59,716 bases of DNA, taken from positions 1-59,716 of the forward strand of contig NZ_JAHKRO010000056.1 in the NCBI RefSeq assembly GCF_019396325.1, in the 5' to 3' direction. Source of the DNA: Nonomuraea ceibae. Lineage in GTDB: Bacteria; Actinomycetota; Actinomycetes; Streptosporangiales; Streptosporangiaceae. The notes under the pieces are model-generated. The model searched no databases. It was not told where the DNA came from and was given only the letters and a program-made list of their open reading frames with translations. Made by a program: the position numbers and the translations under genes. Below, one piece after another: positions 26,227 to 37,034 of the stretch. The stretch's first letter is position 1, and each line of letters opens with the position of its first letter.

Positions 26227-26442
26227 TCAGGACACCTCCTCCGGCACTTTGAGCGCGATCCTGAGCTGGTCGAAGCGTGGGTCGCGGTAGCGACGGGCGC
26301 CGAAGCCGGTCCTGGTCACGGTCCAGCCCCTGCGCATGGCGAACTCGTCGGGCTCCCAGCAGATCTCCCTGTCGGCCCAGGCGATGTGTTCCAGGAGCCG
26401 GGACTTGATTCGACCGAGTCCCTTGGTACCTTGTGAGTACAT
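26227..26442 (-). CDS. Unrecognised 71-residue protein
   Basis: This basic protein is rich in aromatic residues and Arg (HIAWADREICWEPDEF, GFGARRYRDPRFDQL), with no signal or membrane segment. It could be a small nucleic-acid-binding or adaptor protein; no family is recognised. AAAGGGG upstream of the ATG at 26442 is a good ribosome binding site, and the next gene follows one base after its stop. Longer in-frame extension upstream is rejected because it lacks coding character. Confidence 0.6.
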   Translation of the reverse strand: MYSQGTKGLGRIKSRLLEHIAWADREICWEPDEFAMRRGWTVTRTGFGARRYRDPRFDQLRIALKVPEEVS

Positions 26443-26826
26443 AGAAGACCCCTTTCGCGGCATTACTCGAGGTGGCTTCTTTCCGCCGGACTGCAGGCCG
26501 ATGACGGCCGCGTCGCAGGGTGGCAGCCCTTGATGCGGCGGGCGCGTACGTTGGCCTCGGTCCGGCATTCGCTGTGCTCTGATGAGCGATGACGGCGGCG
26601 ATTCTTCAGGCGAGTGCGAGATCCCTCCGGCAGGCGGCCTCCCTGGGGCGGTGATTCGAATCCGGGACGGCGACGTTGCCGGTGTGGCGGCCTGAGCCGC
26701 TTTCAGCGAGAAGGTGAACCTTCCTGGGACGATCGTCCTCCCGCCCCTGCCCTGCTGCAATACCTTTCGCAAGAAAGATTGGAATTTCTTCGCAGATTGT
26801 GCGACGACTTGCGGTGCACAGGTCAA

Positions 26827-26839
26827 TGCAACTTGCACG
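26827..26839. promoter_or_regulatory. Palindromic site TGCAACTTGCA, copy 1
   Basis: TGCAA and TTGCA are perfect inverted half-sites around one central base. The 13-base sequence here (TGCAACTTGCACG) is the exact reverse complement of that at 26981-26993. It is a likely operator for the adjacent XRE regulator. Confidence 0.55.
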
Positions 26840-26980
26840 CAATAAGCGCGGGCGTATAGAGGCGCGGAATGGGTTGACGAACACGGCGAACACGGCCCCC
26901 GGCTCCTTTCCCCTGAGGAGCGTTGCTTGCCTCTACGCTCTACCCATGTCAGCCTTCTGGCAAGGCCTCGCGGCAGTACT

Positions 26981-26993
26981 CGTGCAAGTTGCA
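26981..26993. promoter_or_regulatory. Palindromic site TGCAAGTTGCA, copy 2
   Basis: CGTGCAAGTTGCA is the inverted exact copy of the site at 26827, about 90 bases upstream of the XRE start and just upstream of a possible -10 (TAAGAT). The position suits repression or activation of the XRE/DUF397 pair. Confidence 0.55.
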
Positions 26994-27080
26994 GTGTAAG
27001 ATTAAGAGAACGGCCCAGAACGGCGGGCTCGAAACGATCCCTTCCGGCTACACCTTCATTCCCGGCAAGGAGAGTCGACG

Positions 27081-27944
27081 GTGCCATCGAAGCAGGGCAG
27101 CCCCACCGTCCGCAGGCTGAGACTCGGCCAGGAGCTGCGCCTCCTGCGCGAGCGGCGCAGTTTGACCGGCTCCAAGGCCGCCCACGAGCTCGGCTGGTCG
27201 CCCAGCAAGATCAGCCGCATCGAAGCGGCCAAGACCATGCCCAGCACCGAAGACGTCAAGGCGATGGCCAAGCTCTACGGTGCCGACGGCGACAAACTTG
27301 AAGAACTCTTCGGCTTGTTGCGAGACGCGGACCAGCGTGGGTGGTGGGAGGATTACGAAGACGCTCTGCCTGAGGAATACACAAGATTCCTCGGGTTGGA
27401 GGCGGAGGCCACTTTTCAGCGCAACTGGGAACCCCAGATCGTGCCTGGCCTCCTACAGACCGAGGACTACGCGCGAGAGGTCATCCTGGCCGTCCGCGGC
27501 ATCGTGCGCATCACGCACAGCGGTGTCCGGAGCCGGGTCGAGGCCCGCCTCGACCGTCAGCGGCTGGTCATGCACCGGGCGGATCCCTGCCAGATGCGCT
27601 TCGTGCTCGACGAGCCGGCCCTGATGCGCCGATTCGGCGAGCCCTCGGTGATGCGGGAGCAGATGGAGCACCTTCTGGAGCTGTCCCTGCTGCCGCACGT
27701 GAGTGTCCAGGTGCTGCCGATGGACGCGCTCCATCCGGTCAACACCGGGGCGTTCATTCACCTGAAGTTCGCGGAGTTCGACGATGTGGTCTACCTGGAG
27801 CAGCTCTATACTGCACACTTCGTCGAAGATCTCGAACGGGTGGCTGGTTACGAGACCGCCTTCGAGCACATCAGGTCGCAGGCGCTTGACGAGGACGAAT
27901 CACGCGTGCTCATCCAGCGCAAGGCCATGATGTGGCGGGGCTAG
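27081..27944 (+). CDS. XRE-family HTH regulator with DUF5753 domain
   Basis: This 287-residue regulator has an N-terminal Xre helix-turn-helix (about residues 11-68, AAHELGWSPSKISRIE) followed by the DUF5753 domain (about 95-280, VPGLLQTEDYAR, FVLDEPALMRR, VQVLPMDA). Such proteins are paired with DUF397 proteins throughout actinomycetes, and some pairs control development or antibiotic production. The GTG start is supported by AAGGAGAG upstream. The DUF397 gene follows after 54 bases. Confidence 0.93.
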   Translation: MPSKQGSPTVRRLRLGQELRLLRERRSLTGSKAAHELGWSPSKISRIEAAKTMPSTEDVKAMAKLYGADGDKLEELFGLLRDADQRGWWEDYEDALPEEYTRFLGLEAEATFQRNWEPQIVPGLLQTEDYAREVILAVRGIVRITHSGVRSRVEARLDRQRLVMHRADPCQMRFVLDEPALMRRFGEPSVMREQMEHLLELSLLPHVSVQVLPMDALHPVNTGAFIHLKFAEFDDVVYLEQLYTAHFVEDLERVAGYETAFEHIRSQALDEDESRVLIQRKAMMWRG

Positions 27945-27998
27945 CGAAAAGAACAACATCAAGGGGCAATGGCGCCCCTTTACCCATTTGGGGAGAAA

Positions 27999-28223
27999 AT
28001 GCGCACCCAACCCATGATGGCGGCATGGCAGAAGAGCAGCTTCTGCAACGGCGCGAGCAGCTGCGTCGAAGTCGCCCCCCTGGCCGACGGCAACGTCGCG
28101 CTGCGGGACAGCAAGGAGCAGGACGGCCCCATCCTGGTCTTCACCCCGGCCGAATGGGCGGCCTTCACCGCCGGCGTCCGCGACGGTGAGTTCGACCTGG
28201 AGGCCCTGACGGCCGGAGCGTGA
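27999..28223 (+). CDS. DUF397 domain protein
   Basis: This 74-residue protein carries the DUF397 signature: WQKSSFCNGASSCVEVAPL, VALRDSKEQDGP, and FTPAEWAAFTAGVRDGEF. DUF397 proteins act as partners or antagonists of the neighbouring XRE/DUF5753 regulator in a toxin-antitoxin-like or regulatory relation. GGGGAGA upstream supports the ATG at 27999. A long hairpin closes the unit. Confidence 0.92.
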   Translation: MRTQPMMAAWQKSSFCNGASSCVEVAPLADGNVALRDSKEQDGPILVFTPAEWAAFTAGVRDGEFDLEALTAGA

Positions 28224-28224
28224 C

Positions 28225-28268
28225 GAACGGCCCTGGCGTGTTGGTCGCAGCAACCCGCAGGGCCGTTC
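28225..28268 (+). terminator. Terminator after DUF397 gene
   Basis: GAACGGCCCTG and CAGGGCCGTTC form a perfect 11-base outer stem with further weak pairing inside, starting 1 base after the stop codon. Confidence 0.8.
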
Positions 28269-28339
28269 GCAGGAGCCACATCCTGGCACAGCACCCGTCC
28301 CAAGATCACCCGCGACACGGCCATTCGTGCCGCGCCTCC

Positions 28340-28377
28340 CCGCTCCCCGAGTGCGAACTTCCCCCGCACGGGAGCGG
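28340..28377 (-). terminator. Terminator after catalase gene
   Basis: CCGCTCCC and GGGAGCGG (8 base pairs) enclose a second stem GTGCG/CGCAC, with a 3-base bulge on one side. It lies 41 bases beyond the catalase stop on the reverse strand. Confidence 0.6.
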
Positions 28378-28418
28378 CGCGTGCCTCCGGGGAGGGACGC
28401 GCCGCCGGATCCGTCAGG

Positions 28419-29867
28419 TCAGAGCAGGCCGAGGCCCTGGGCGACGCCCTGGCCGAGGTCCTTGTGGACGTTGGTCCAGTAGTCCACGACCCGCTTCTTC
28501 ATCTCGCCCGTGACCTCCGGCTTGGAGGCGTGGCCGATGATGTTGGACACCATGTGGGCGCGGTCGGTGTCGGACAGCACGTTCTCCCACAGCGCGCGCG
28601 GCTGGGTGAAGTCGTCGTCCTCGGCGTGCTTGGTGTAGGCCGAGCGGACGATCTCGCCGGTGACGCTGTAGTGCGAGCCCTCGTACAGCGACGGGTCGGC
28701 CGCCGGGCCGCCGTAGCTGTTGGGCGCGTAGACCGGGTCCTGCGGGTTCCGGAACGTCATCGGGCCGTCGAAGTTGTAGGAGTTGACCGGCGACTTCGGC
28801 TGGTTGACCGGAAGCTGCAGGTAGTTGGGCCCGATGCGGTAGCGGTGCGCGTCGGGGTAGGAGAACAGGCGGCCCTGCAGCATCTTGTCCGGCGACGGGC
28901 CGATGCCCGGCACCAGGTTGGCCGGCTCGAAGCCCGCCTGCTCCACCTCGGCGAAGTAGTTGTCCGGGTTGCGGTCGAGGGTGAAGCTGCCGATCGTGAT
29001 CTCGGGGTAGTCGCTGTGCGGCCACACCTTGGTCAGGTCGAACGGGTTGAACCGGTAGTCGGCGGCGTCCTCGAACGGCATGATCTGCACGTTGACCGTC
29101 CACGACGGGTGGTCGCCGCGCTTGATCGAGTCGTACAGGTCGCGGATGTGGTAGTCGGGGTCGGTCGCGACGAGCGCGTCGGCCTCGGCGGCGGTGAAGT
29201 TGCGGATGCCCTGGTCGGTCTTGAAGTGATACTTGACCCAGAACTTCTCGCCCGCGGCGTTGTACCACAGGAAGGTGTGCGAGCCGAAGCCGTGCATGTG
29301 CCGCCAGGAGGCGGGCGTGCCGCGGTCGGTCATGAGGAACGACACCTGGTGGGCCGACTCGGGGTGCAGGGTCCAGAAGTCCCACTGCATGTTGTGGTCG
29401 TGCAGGTGGTTGTCGGCGCGCCGCTTCTGGCTGTGGATGAAGTCGGAGAACTTCTGCGGGTCGCGGATGAAGAAGATCGGCGTGTTGTTGCCGACGATGT
29501 CGTAGTTGCCCTCGTCGGTGTAGAACTTGATCGCGAAGCCGCGCGGGTCGCGGGCGGTGTCGGCGCTGCCGAGCTCGCCGGCGACGGTGGAGAAGCGCAG
29601 GAAGAGCGGCGTCTCCTTGCCCTTCTGGAAGAGCCCGGCGCGGGTGAACTGGCTGACGTCCTCGGTGATCCGCAGCCGGCCGTGCGCGCCGCCGCCCTTG
29701 GCGTGGACCACGCGCTCGGGCACGCGCTCACGGTTGAAGTGCGCCATCTTCTGGATCAGGTAGTGGTCCTGAAGAAGCAGGGGGCCGTTCGCGCCGACGG
29801 AGAGCGAATGGTCGTCGCTCGGCGCGGGAACGCCCGCGTCGTCGGTGGTGAGAGGCCTGGTCGGCAT
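28419..29867 (-). CDS. Monofunctional haem catalase
   Basis: This 482-residue catalase belongs to the small-subunit clade. It shows the distal haem His in RVVHAKGGGAHG, the Asn in YDIVGNNTP, and the proximal Tyr in RLFSYPDAHRYRIG. It converts hydrogen peroxide to water and oxygen in the cytoplasm. GGAGGAT before the ATG at 29867 fixes the start. It lies 23 bases after the Fur-type regulator gene on the same strand, the classic catR-catalase arrangement, so expression is expected to be induced by peroxide. Confidence 0.96.
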   Translation of the reverse strand: MPTRPLTTDDAGVPAPSDDHSLSVGANGPLLLQDHYLIQKMAHFNRERVPERVVHAKGGGAHGRLRITEDVSQFTRAGLFQKGKETPLFLRFSTVAGELGSADTARDPRGFAIKFYTDEGNYDIVGNNTPIFFIRDPQKFSDFIHSQKRRADNHLHDHNMQWDFWTLHPESAHQVSFLMTDRGTPASWRHMHGFGSHTFLWYNAAGEKFWVKYHFKTDQGIRNFTAAEADALVATDPDYHIRDLYDSIKRGDHPSWTVNVQIMPFEDAADYRFNPFDLTKVWPHSDYPEITIGSFTLDRNPDNYFAEVEQAGFEPANLVPGIGPSPDKMLQGRLFSYPDAHRYRIGPNYLQLPVNQPKSPVNSYNFDGPMTFRNPQDPVYAPNSYGGPAADPSLYEGSHYSVTGEIVRSAYTKHAEDDDFTQPRALWENVLSDTDRAHMVSNIIGHASKPEVTGEMKKRVVDYWTNVHKDLGQGVAQGLGLL

Positions 29868-29890
29868 CGCGTGATCCTCCGGAATCATCA

Positions 29891-30295
29891 TCATTGACAG
29901 CTCGGGCACACGCCCCAGAACGTGACATCGGCTTCGTCCACGACGTAACCGGCGGAGTCGACCGGGTCGAGGCAGGGGGCGGCCCCCGCGACGCAGTCGA
30001 CGTCCGTGACCGATCCGCACTGCCGGCACACGAGGTGATGGTGGTTGTCGCCCACCCTGGCCTCGTAGCGGGCCGGGCTGCCCATCGGCTCGATCTTCCG
30101 CAGAAGACCGGCCCCGTGCATCGCGTGCAGCGAGTCGTAGACGGCCTGGAGGGACACCTGACCCACGCGCTCGCGCACCCCGCGGCAGACGGCGTCCACG
30201 TCGAGATGGTCGCCGGCGCGCACGGTGTGCATGATCGCCAGGCGGGCCGCCGTGACGCGGAGTCCGGCCTGACGCAGCAGGTCATCGTCCCTCAT
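29891..30295 (-). CDS. Fur-family regulator, CatR/PerR-like
   Basis: This 134-residue protein has an N-terminal winged helix (LRVTAARLAIMHTV, VSLQAVYDSLHAM) and a C-terminal metal-binding half with HHHLVCRQCG and CPSC, which form the structural zinc site. Paired with a catalase, it is most likely a peroxide-responsive repressor like Streptomyces CatR. The ATG at 30295 is chosen because a start at 30331 would place the candidate operator inside the gene. Confidence 0.9.
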   Translation of the reverse strand: MRDDDLLRQAGLRVTAARLAIMHTVRAGDHLDVDAVCRGVRERVGQVSLQAVYDSLHAMHGAGLLRKIEPMGSPARYEARVGDNHHHLVCRQCGSVTDVDCVAGAAPCLDPVDSAGYVVDEADVTFWGVCPSCQ

Positions 30296-30314
30296 GCGGC
30301 CCAGGCTATGCCCT

Positions 30315-30350
30315 AAACCTGAATCATTCAACTTTGAGAACGAATCCAGT
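30315..30350. promoter_or_regulatory. Candidate Fur/CatR operator
   Basis: AAACCTGAATCATTCAACTT contains the palindrome GAATCATTC at 30321-30329, followed by a second partial copy (GAACGAATC at 30338-30346). The block is AT-rich against the chromosome and lies 26 bases upstream of the regulator start, as expected for autoregulation. Confidence 0.5.
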
Positions 30351-30457
30351 TTGGCTGGTCACGGTCTGCTCTCGACTGGGATGCCGAGCCGCGCGGGGAA
30401 CATCCGCACATGGCATGCTCATCCCTGAAAGTCTGAATCGAGCGGAAATGGCGACCG

Positions 30458-31534
30458 ATGAACCTCCCCCGCGTCCTCCCGGCGTTAGCCGTCGTCGTCG
30501 CGTCCCTCGTCGCCTGCTCATCAGCCGAACCCGCCGCCCCCGGACGTGAGCAGCTCGCGGGCAAGACGTCCGCCGAGCCGACCGCTCCCCCCAAGCCGCA
30601 GCGCAAGCCGTACACCATCGCCTTCGGCGGGGACGTGCACTTCGAGGGCATCCTCAGGCCGCGGCTGAACGACCCCCGCACCGCCCTCGGCCCCATCGCC
30701 AAGGTGCTGCGCAAGGCCGACCTGGCCATGGTCAACCTGGAGACGGCCATCACCACCGGCGGCACCCCCGCCCCCGGCAAGCAGTTCACCTTCCGCGCCC
30801 CGGCCAGCGCGCTCACCGCGCTCAAGGCCGCCGGCGTGGACGTGGCGTCGATGGCCAACAACCACGGCATGGACTACATGGACAGCGGCCTCCAGGACTC
30901 GCTGGCCGCCGTCAAGCGGTCGAGGTTCCCCGTCGTCGGCATCGGCGCCGACGAGGCCCAGGCGTACAAGCCGTACCGGAAGGTCGTCAACGGCAACCGC
31001 GTGTCGATCATCGGCGCGACGCAGGTGCTCGACGACGAGTTCATCCAGGCGTGGACGGCCACGCCGGACAAGGGCGGGCTGGCCTCCGCGAAGAACGAGC
31101 CCCGCCTGATCAAGGCGGTACGGCAGGCGCGCCGCAACTCCGACACCGTGATCGTCCACCTGCACTGGGGCACCGAGATGCAGAAGTGCCCCAACCAGGC
31201 GCAGCTCTCCCTCGCCCCCAAGCTGATCAAGGCGGGCGCCGACGTGATCGTCGGCGGGCACGCGCACATCCTGCTCGGCTCCGGCTACCTGGACAACGCC
31301 TACGTCAGCTACGGGCTCGGCAACTTCGTCTTCTACAACTCCAACCCGGCCACCACCGGCCGGACCGGAGTGCTCACGCTGACGATCAACGGCCGCAAGG
31401 TGCTCAAGGACTCCTGGACCCCCGCCACCATCCAGGGCGGCGTCCCGGTGCCCATGACCGGCACCGCGCGGACCGGCGCCATCGCCGACTGGAAGGCCCT
31501 GCGCTCCTGCGCCGGGCTGTCCGCCGAACGCTGA
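30458..31534 (+). CDS. CapA-family lipoprotein (poly-gamma-glutamate synthesis-like)
   Basis: This 358-residue protein has a lipoprotein signal (SLVACSS, lipidation at Cys20) and a metallophosphatase-like CapA domain: FGGDVHFEG, VNLETAIT, NNHGMDY, HLHWGTE, GGHAHILLG and YGLGNFVF. CapA proteins act on cell-surface polyglutamate or other envelope polymers; no capB or capC partner is nearby, so the substrate is unknown. The ribosome binding site is weak. The gene stands between the catR promoter and a TetR gene. Confidence 0.88.
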   Translation: MNLPRVLPALAVVVASLVACSSAEPAAPGREQLAGKTSAEPTAPPKPQRKPYTIAFGGDVHFEGILRPRLNDPRTALGPIAKVLRKADLAMVNLETAITTGGTPAPGKQFTFRAPASALTALKAAGVDVASMANNHGMDYMDSGLQDSLAAVKRSRFPVVGIGADEAQAYKPYRKVVNGNRVSIIGATQVLDDEFIQAWTATPDKGGLASAKNEPRLIKAVRQARRNSDTVIVHLHWGTEMQKCPNQAQLSLAPKLIKAGADVIVGGHAHILLGSGYLDNAYVSYGLGNFVFYNSNPATTGRTGVLTLTINGRKVLKDSWTPATIQGGVPVPMTGTARTGAIADWKALRSCAGLSAER

Positions 31535-31594
31535 CGGACCGGCCCCCAGGAAATCCGCAGAATCGCAGGTAACGATCGGCCCCATGGGGGGAAG

Positions 31595-32266
31595 ATGTTT
31601 CCTGTGTCCTCGCCGCTAGCAGAAGATGACTGTGCGTCACCGAAGCCGCTGCGCCGCCAGCCCACCCAGCGCCGCAGCGCCCGCCGGGTCGAGCGGATGC
31701 TCGACGCCTGTGCCGAGCTCCTCGACGAGATCGGCTACGAGGCCCTGTCGACGACCCGCATCGCCGAACGGGCCGGGGTCGCGATCGGCTCCGTCTACCA
31801 GTTCTTCCCCGACAAGCGCGCCATCACCCAGGAGCTCACCCGGCGCAACGTGGAGCAGTTCGTCACGAGGGTCGGGCGCAGGTTCATGGAGGAGGACTAC
31901 CGGGGCTGGTGGGAGGCCGTCGAGGCGATCATCGACGAGTACGTCTCCATGCACCGGTCCGTCGCCGGCTTCAAGAGCCTCCACTTCGGCGACGTCGTCG
32001 ACCTCAACCTGCTCGACTCCGACTCCGACAACAACACCGTGATCGCCGGGCGGCTGCGCGGGCTGCTGCTCAAGGAGTTCGGGCTGGCCGACAGCCACCA
32101 GCTCGACGTGGCCGTCCTGGTCGCCGTCGAGGCCGGTGACGCCGTGCTCAAGCTCGCCTTCCGGCGCGACCCTGACGGCTCACCGGAGATCATCGAAGCC
32201 GCGAAACAGCTCGTCTGCGGCTTCCTGTCCCGCCAGCTCGCCTCCTGGGCCCGGCAGGCCGGCTGA
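31595..32266 (+). CDS. TetR-family transcriptional regulator
   Basis: This 223-residue protein has the TetR helix-turn-helix at about residues 45-75 (STTRIAERAGVAIGSVYQFF, then PDKRAI). The C-terminal ligand domain has no assigned signal. GGGGGGAAG precedes the ATG. It is 60 bases downstream of the CapA gene on the same strand and converges on a small secreted-protein gene with a 4-base gap. Confidence 0.92.
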   Translation: MFPVSSPLAEDDCASPKPLRRQPTQRRSARRVERMLDACAELLDEIGYEALSTTRIAERAGVAIGSVYQFFPDKRAITQELTRRNVEQFVTRVGRRFMEEDYRGWWEAVEAIIDEYVSMHRSVAGFKSLHFGDVVDLNLLDSDSDNNTVIAGRLRGLLLKEFGLADSHQLDVAVLVAVEAGDAVLKLAFRRDPDGSPEIIEAAKQLVCGFLSRQLASWARQAG

Positions 32267-32270
32267 CCCG

Positions 32271-32567
32271 TCAGCCGTGCCCCGGACGATCGGCGACCGC
32301 CGGTCGGCCCTGACCCTTCAGCGCTTCCAGCAACTCCGGCAGCCAGTCAGGACGCCGGCCCGGCAGGTCGCACGGCGCCGGGAACGACACCGGACGGACG
32401 TGACGCGCCTGCCGGGCGTCGAGCCTCGCCTCCAGCGCCCGCAGGTTGCGCTCCGCCGACTCGATCGCCTCCAGCCGGGCCGACAGGTAGCCGGACACCC
32501 CCGGCACCAGCGCCGACAGCACGACGGCACAGGCCAACGTGAAGGTCAACTGCCTGGACCTGCCCAT
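32271..32567 (-). CDS. Small membrane-anchored or secreted protein (98 aa)
   Basis: A hydrophobic N-terminal segment (about residues 7-25, LTFTLACAVVLSALV) acts as a signal anchor. A short coiled coil (LEAIESAERNLRALEARL) and a Pro/Arg-rich tail follow. AAGGGG before the ATG at 32567 supports the start. No family is recognised. Confidence 0.6.
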   Translation of the reverse strand: MGRSRQLTFTLACAVVLSALVPGVSGYLSARLEAIESAERNLRALEARLDARQARHVRPVSFPAPCDLPGRRPDWLPELLEALKGQGRPAVADRPGHG

Positions 32568-32729
32568 CGTCAGCCCCTTCCGTCGCGGAGGCACACTCCG
32601 TACCTGCCCGTTGACGTGCGGTGATACGCACGGCATGGGCAGCCTTGGCCAACGCGTTGCCATAGCCGATCGTCATCCGCGATACGCATTGGCCGGGCGA
32701 AACCGCAGCGCGCTCGGTAGTCTCGCGTT

Positions 32730-33260
32730 GTGGCGCATGTGACCCGTGAGCACCTTGATCGCCTGCTCGAGCAGGCGCTGCTGGCCGACGACCACAGCTC
32801 GCTGGCCAGGCGGCTGTACGACGTGGCGCTCAGCTATTCCACCGGCGACGTTTCCAGGGCGTCCATCCTGGTCCAGGCAGCCGAGGAGTGGAGAGCCGCC
32901 GGGCAGCCCGCGCGTGCCCTGGAATGCTTCCAGCGCGCGCTCGAAGACGGCGGCGAGGTCAGCTTCGACCCGCGTGCCGGCATCGCCGACACGCTGTTCG
33001 AGCTCGACCGGCACGACGAGGCCAGGGAGGTCATCGAGACGATCCGCGCCGAAGGAGCCGCCTCGGCGGCCACCGCCCACACCGTCGCCGAGACCCTGGT
33101 CGCCTACGGTGACCTCCAGGGCGGGCTCGAGTGGGTGACCCAGGCGGTGCTGGCCTGTGACGAGGACGACCCGGAGCACAAGGCGATGCTCCGCACCCGC
33201 TACCGCATCCGGGTCGACCTCGGCCTGCCGGAAGACGACCTCGACGCCCTGATCTCCTGA
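32730..33260 (+). CDS. Tetratricopeptide-repeat protein
   Basis: This 176-residue soluble protein is built of helical pairs of TPR type (ASILVQAAEEWRAAGQPARAL, ALECFQRALEDGG, AHTVAETLVAYGDLQGGLE). It should bind other proteins; its partners are unknown. The GTG start at 32730 gives MAHVTREHLDRLL; an alternative GTG at 32739 exists. It is divergent from the small secreted protein gene. Confidence 0.8.
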   Translation: MAHVTREHLDRLLEQALLADDHSSLARRLYDVALSYSTGDVSRASILVQAAEEWRAAGQPARALECFQRALEDGGEVSFDPRAGIADTLFELDRHDEAREVIETIRAEGAASAATAHTVAETLVAYGDLQGGLEWVTQAVLACDEDDPEHKAMLRTRYRIRVDLGLPEDDLDALIS

Positions 33261-33599
33261 CCCCGCCCGGGGCCGACGCCCTCCGCGAGGAGGGAGCCGC
33301 CCCCGGCCGTGGCCATCTGCGAGCGGCCTCCCGGGGGCGACCTGCGCGGCGCCGCGCTGCCCCCTGCCCGCCGACGCCCCGCAAGACGGGCCGACGCCCC
33401 GCCGTCCTGCGTTGCCCTCGCCGTCCTGCGCTGGGCTCTGTCGGGCGCGTACGTGCTGAGGGGCCGCGACGGCGGGGTCGCGGCCCCTCAGGGGACCGTG
33501 GGCGGGTGGCGCGGCCCGCGCCACGGTTCGCGGGGGGCGTGCTCCCGGGGCGCCGCGCCGGTGCGGTCGGTGGGCGGCCGGGGAAGGCAGGCCCGGTGG
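33261..33599. other. Spacer with a strong bidirectional terminator
   Basis: No gene is seen. The spacer is GC-rich low-complexity sequence apart from the hairpin at 33456-33491. Confidence 0.6.
33456..33491. terminator. 15-bp perfect stem, bidirectional terminator
   Basis: CTGAGGGGCCGCGAC and GTCGCGGCCCCTCAG pair perfectly over 15 bases around a 6-base loop. The hairpin lies between two convergent genes and can serve both. Confidence 0.8.
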
Positions 33600-34271
33600 T
33601 CAGCTCAGATCGAGGGCGTCCAGCAGGCCTGTGAGGGAGGTGTGCGCGTCCGGGAGCCGGGTGGCGTCGTTGATGCCGCCGACGGCCGCCGGGACCTGCG
33701 GCAGCATCTTGTTGACGAGCTCGTCCTTGAGCTTGTTGACCGGCTGGGGCAGGTTGAGGGGCGCCTTGAAGCCCTCGGCGGCGACCTTGGCGGGGTCGGG
33801 CAGCTTGCCGACGCTGGCGCCGACGGGCAGGTCGCGGATGCCGGGGATGGTGGGCAGGTTGGGCAGGTCCGGCACTTCGGGCAGCCGGGTGAGGCTGGGC
33901 AGCGCGCCGGAGAGGGGGACGCCCTGGGAGAGCGCGGGCATGGCGGAGGAGGCGGCGAAGCCGCCGAGGTCGGAGAGGCCCATGGCGCGGACGGAGCCGA
34001 GACCGGTCAGGCCGATGCGCTGGGCGAGCCGGGCGGCGCTGTGGGCCAGGCGGGAGGTCTCGGACTCGACGAGCTCGGCGGTGCCGGTGGGGTCGTCCAC
34101 CCCGAACCGGGTGACGCCGTCGCACATCGTGGTGACGGTTCGCTGGGCGCGTACGGTCGCCGACCGCTCTTGGCACGGAGCGGCAGCCTCGGCGGCGCCC
34201 GCCCCCAGCCAGGTGACCCCCGCGGTCAGAGTGACCATGGCAAGGATGCTTCGGATGCTCCGAGATGACAT
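33600..34271 (-). CDS. Secreted protein of unknown function
   Basis: This 223-residue protein has a signal peptide (MVTLTAGVTWLGAGAAEAAA, cleavage probably after AEA). The mature part is rich in Leu, Pro and Gly with repeated PxLP-type segments (LTRLPEVPDLPNLPTIPGI). Two cysteines lie near the N-terminus. No domain is recognised; similar Pro/Leu-rich exported proteins of actinomycetes have no assigned role. GGGGGA upstream supports the ATG at 34271. Confidence 0.75.
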   Translation of the reverse strand: MSSRSIRSILAMVTLTAGVTWLGAGAAEAAAPCQERSATVRAQRTVTTMCDGVTRFGVDDPTGTAELVESETSRLAHSAARLAQRIGLTGLGSVRAMGLSDLGGFAASSAMPALSQGVPLSGALPSLTRLPEVPDLPNLPTIPGIRDLPVGASVGKLPDPAKVAAEGFKAPLNLPQPVNKLKDELVNKMLPQVPAAVGGINDATRLPDAHTSLTGLLDALDLS

Positions 34272-34457
34272 TTCACGTCCCCCTGATCGTGCTCGGTGAT
34301 CTGACGAACGCTGAAGCTAGCCAGGCCCGCGGCACGTGGTGGGCGGCTTGCCCGAAGGCTGGGCCGATCCTTACGCACGCGGGGCGCCGATGACCGGGGC
34401 GTGGAACGCGTGCGCCCGGGGGCCGACCGGCCTCCGGGCGCTGCGTGCGGGCTGTGG

Positions 34458-37028
<2,571 letters not shown>

Positions 37029-37034
37029 TGCTTT

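Larger units (their letters stand above)
26443..27080. other. Long divergent spacer with two palindromic sites
   Basis: No convincing gene lies between the 71-residue gene and the XRE regulator. The right half (26750-27070) is clearly less GC-rich than the chromosome, which suggests a large regulatory region. Two copies of TGCAA-N-TTGCA lie in it, and TAAGAT at 26998-27003 next to the second copy could be a -10 element for the XRE gene. Confidence 0.5.

Noticed and set aside
26653..26662. GATTCGAATC, resembling a tRNA T-loop or attachment site
   Set aside because: The flanking bases do not form a T-stem or acceptor stem, and no integrase is present. It is a simple 10-base palindrome.
26606..26893. 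95-codon frame in the XRE spacer, reverse strand
   Set aside because: No ribosome binding site, no motif, and it spans the palindromic regulatory site at 26827.
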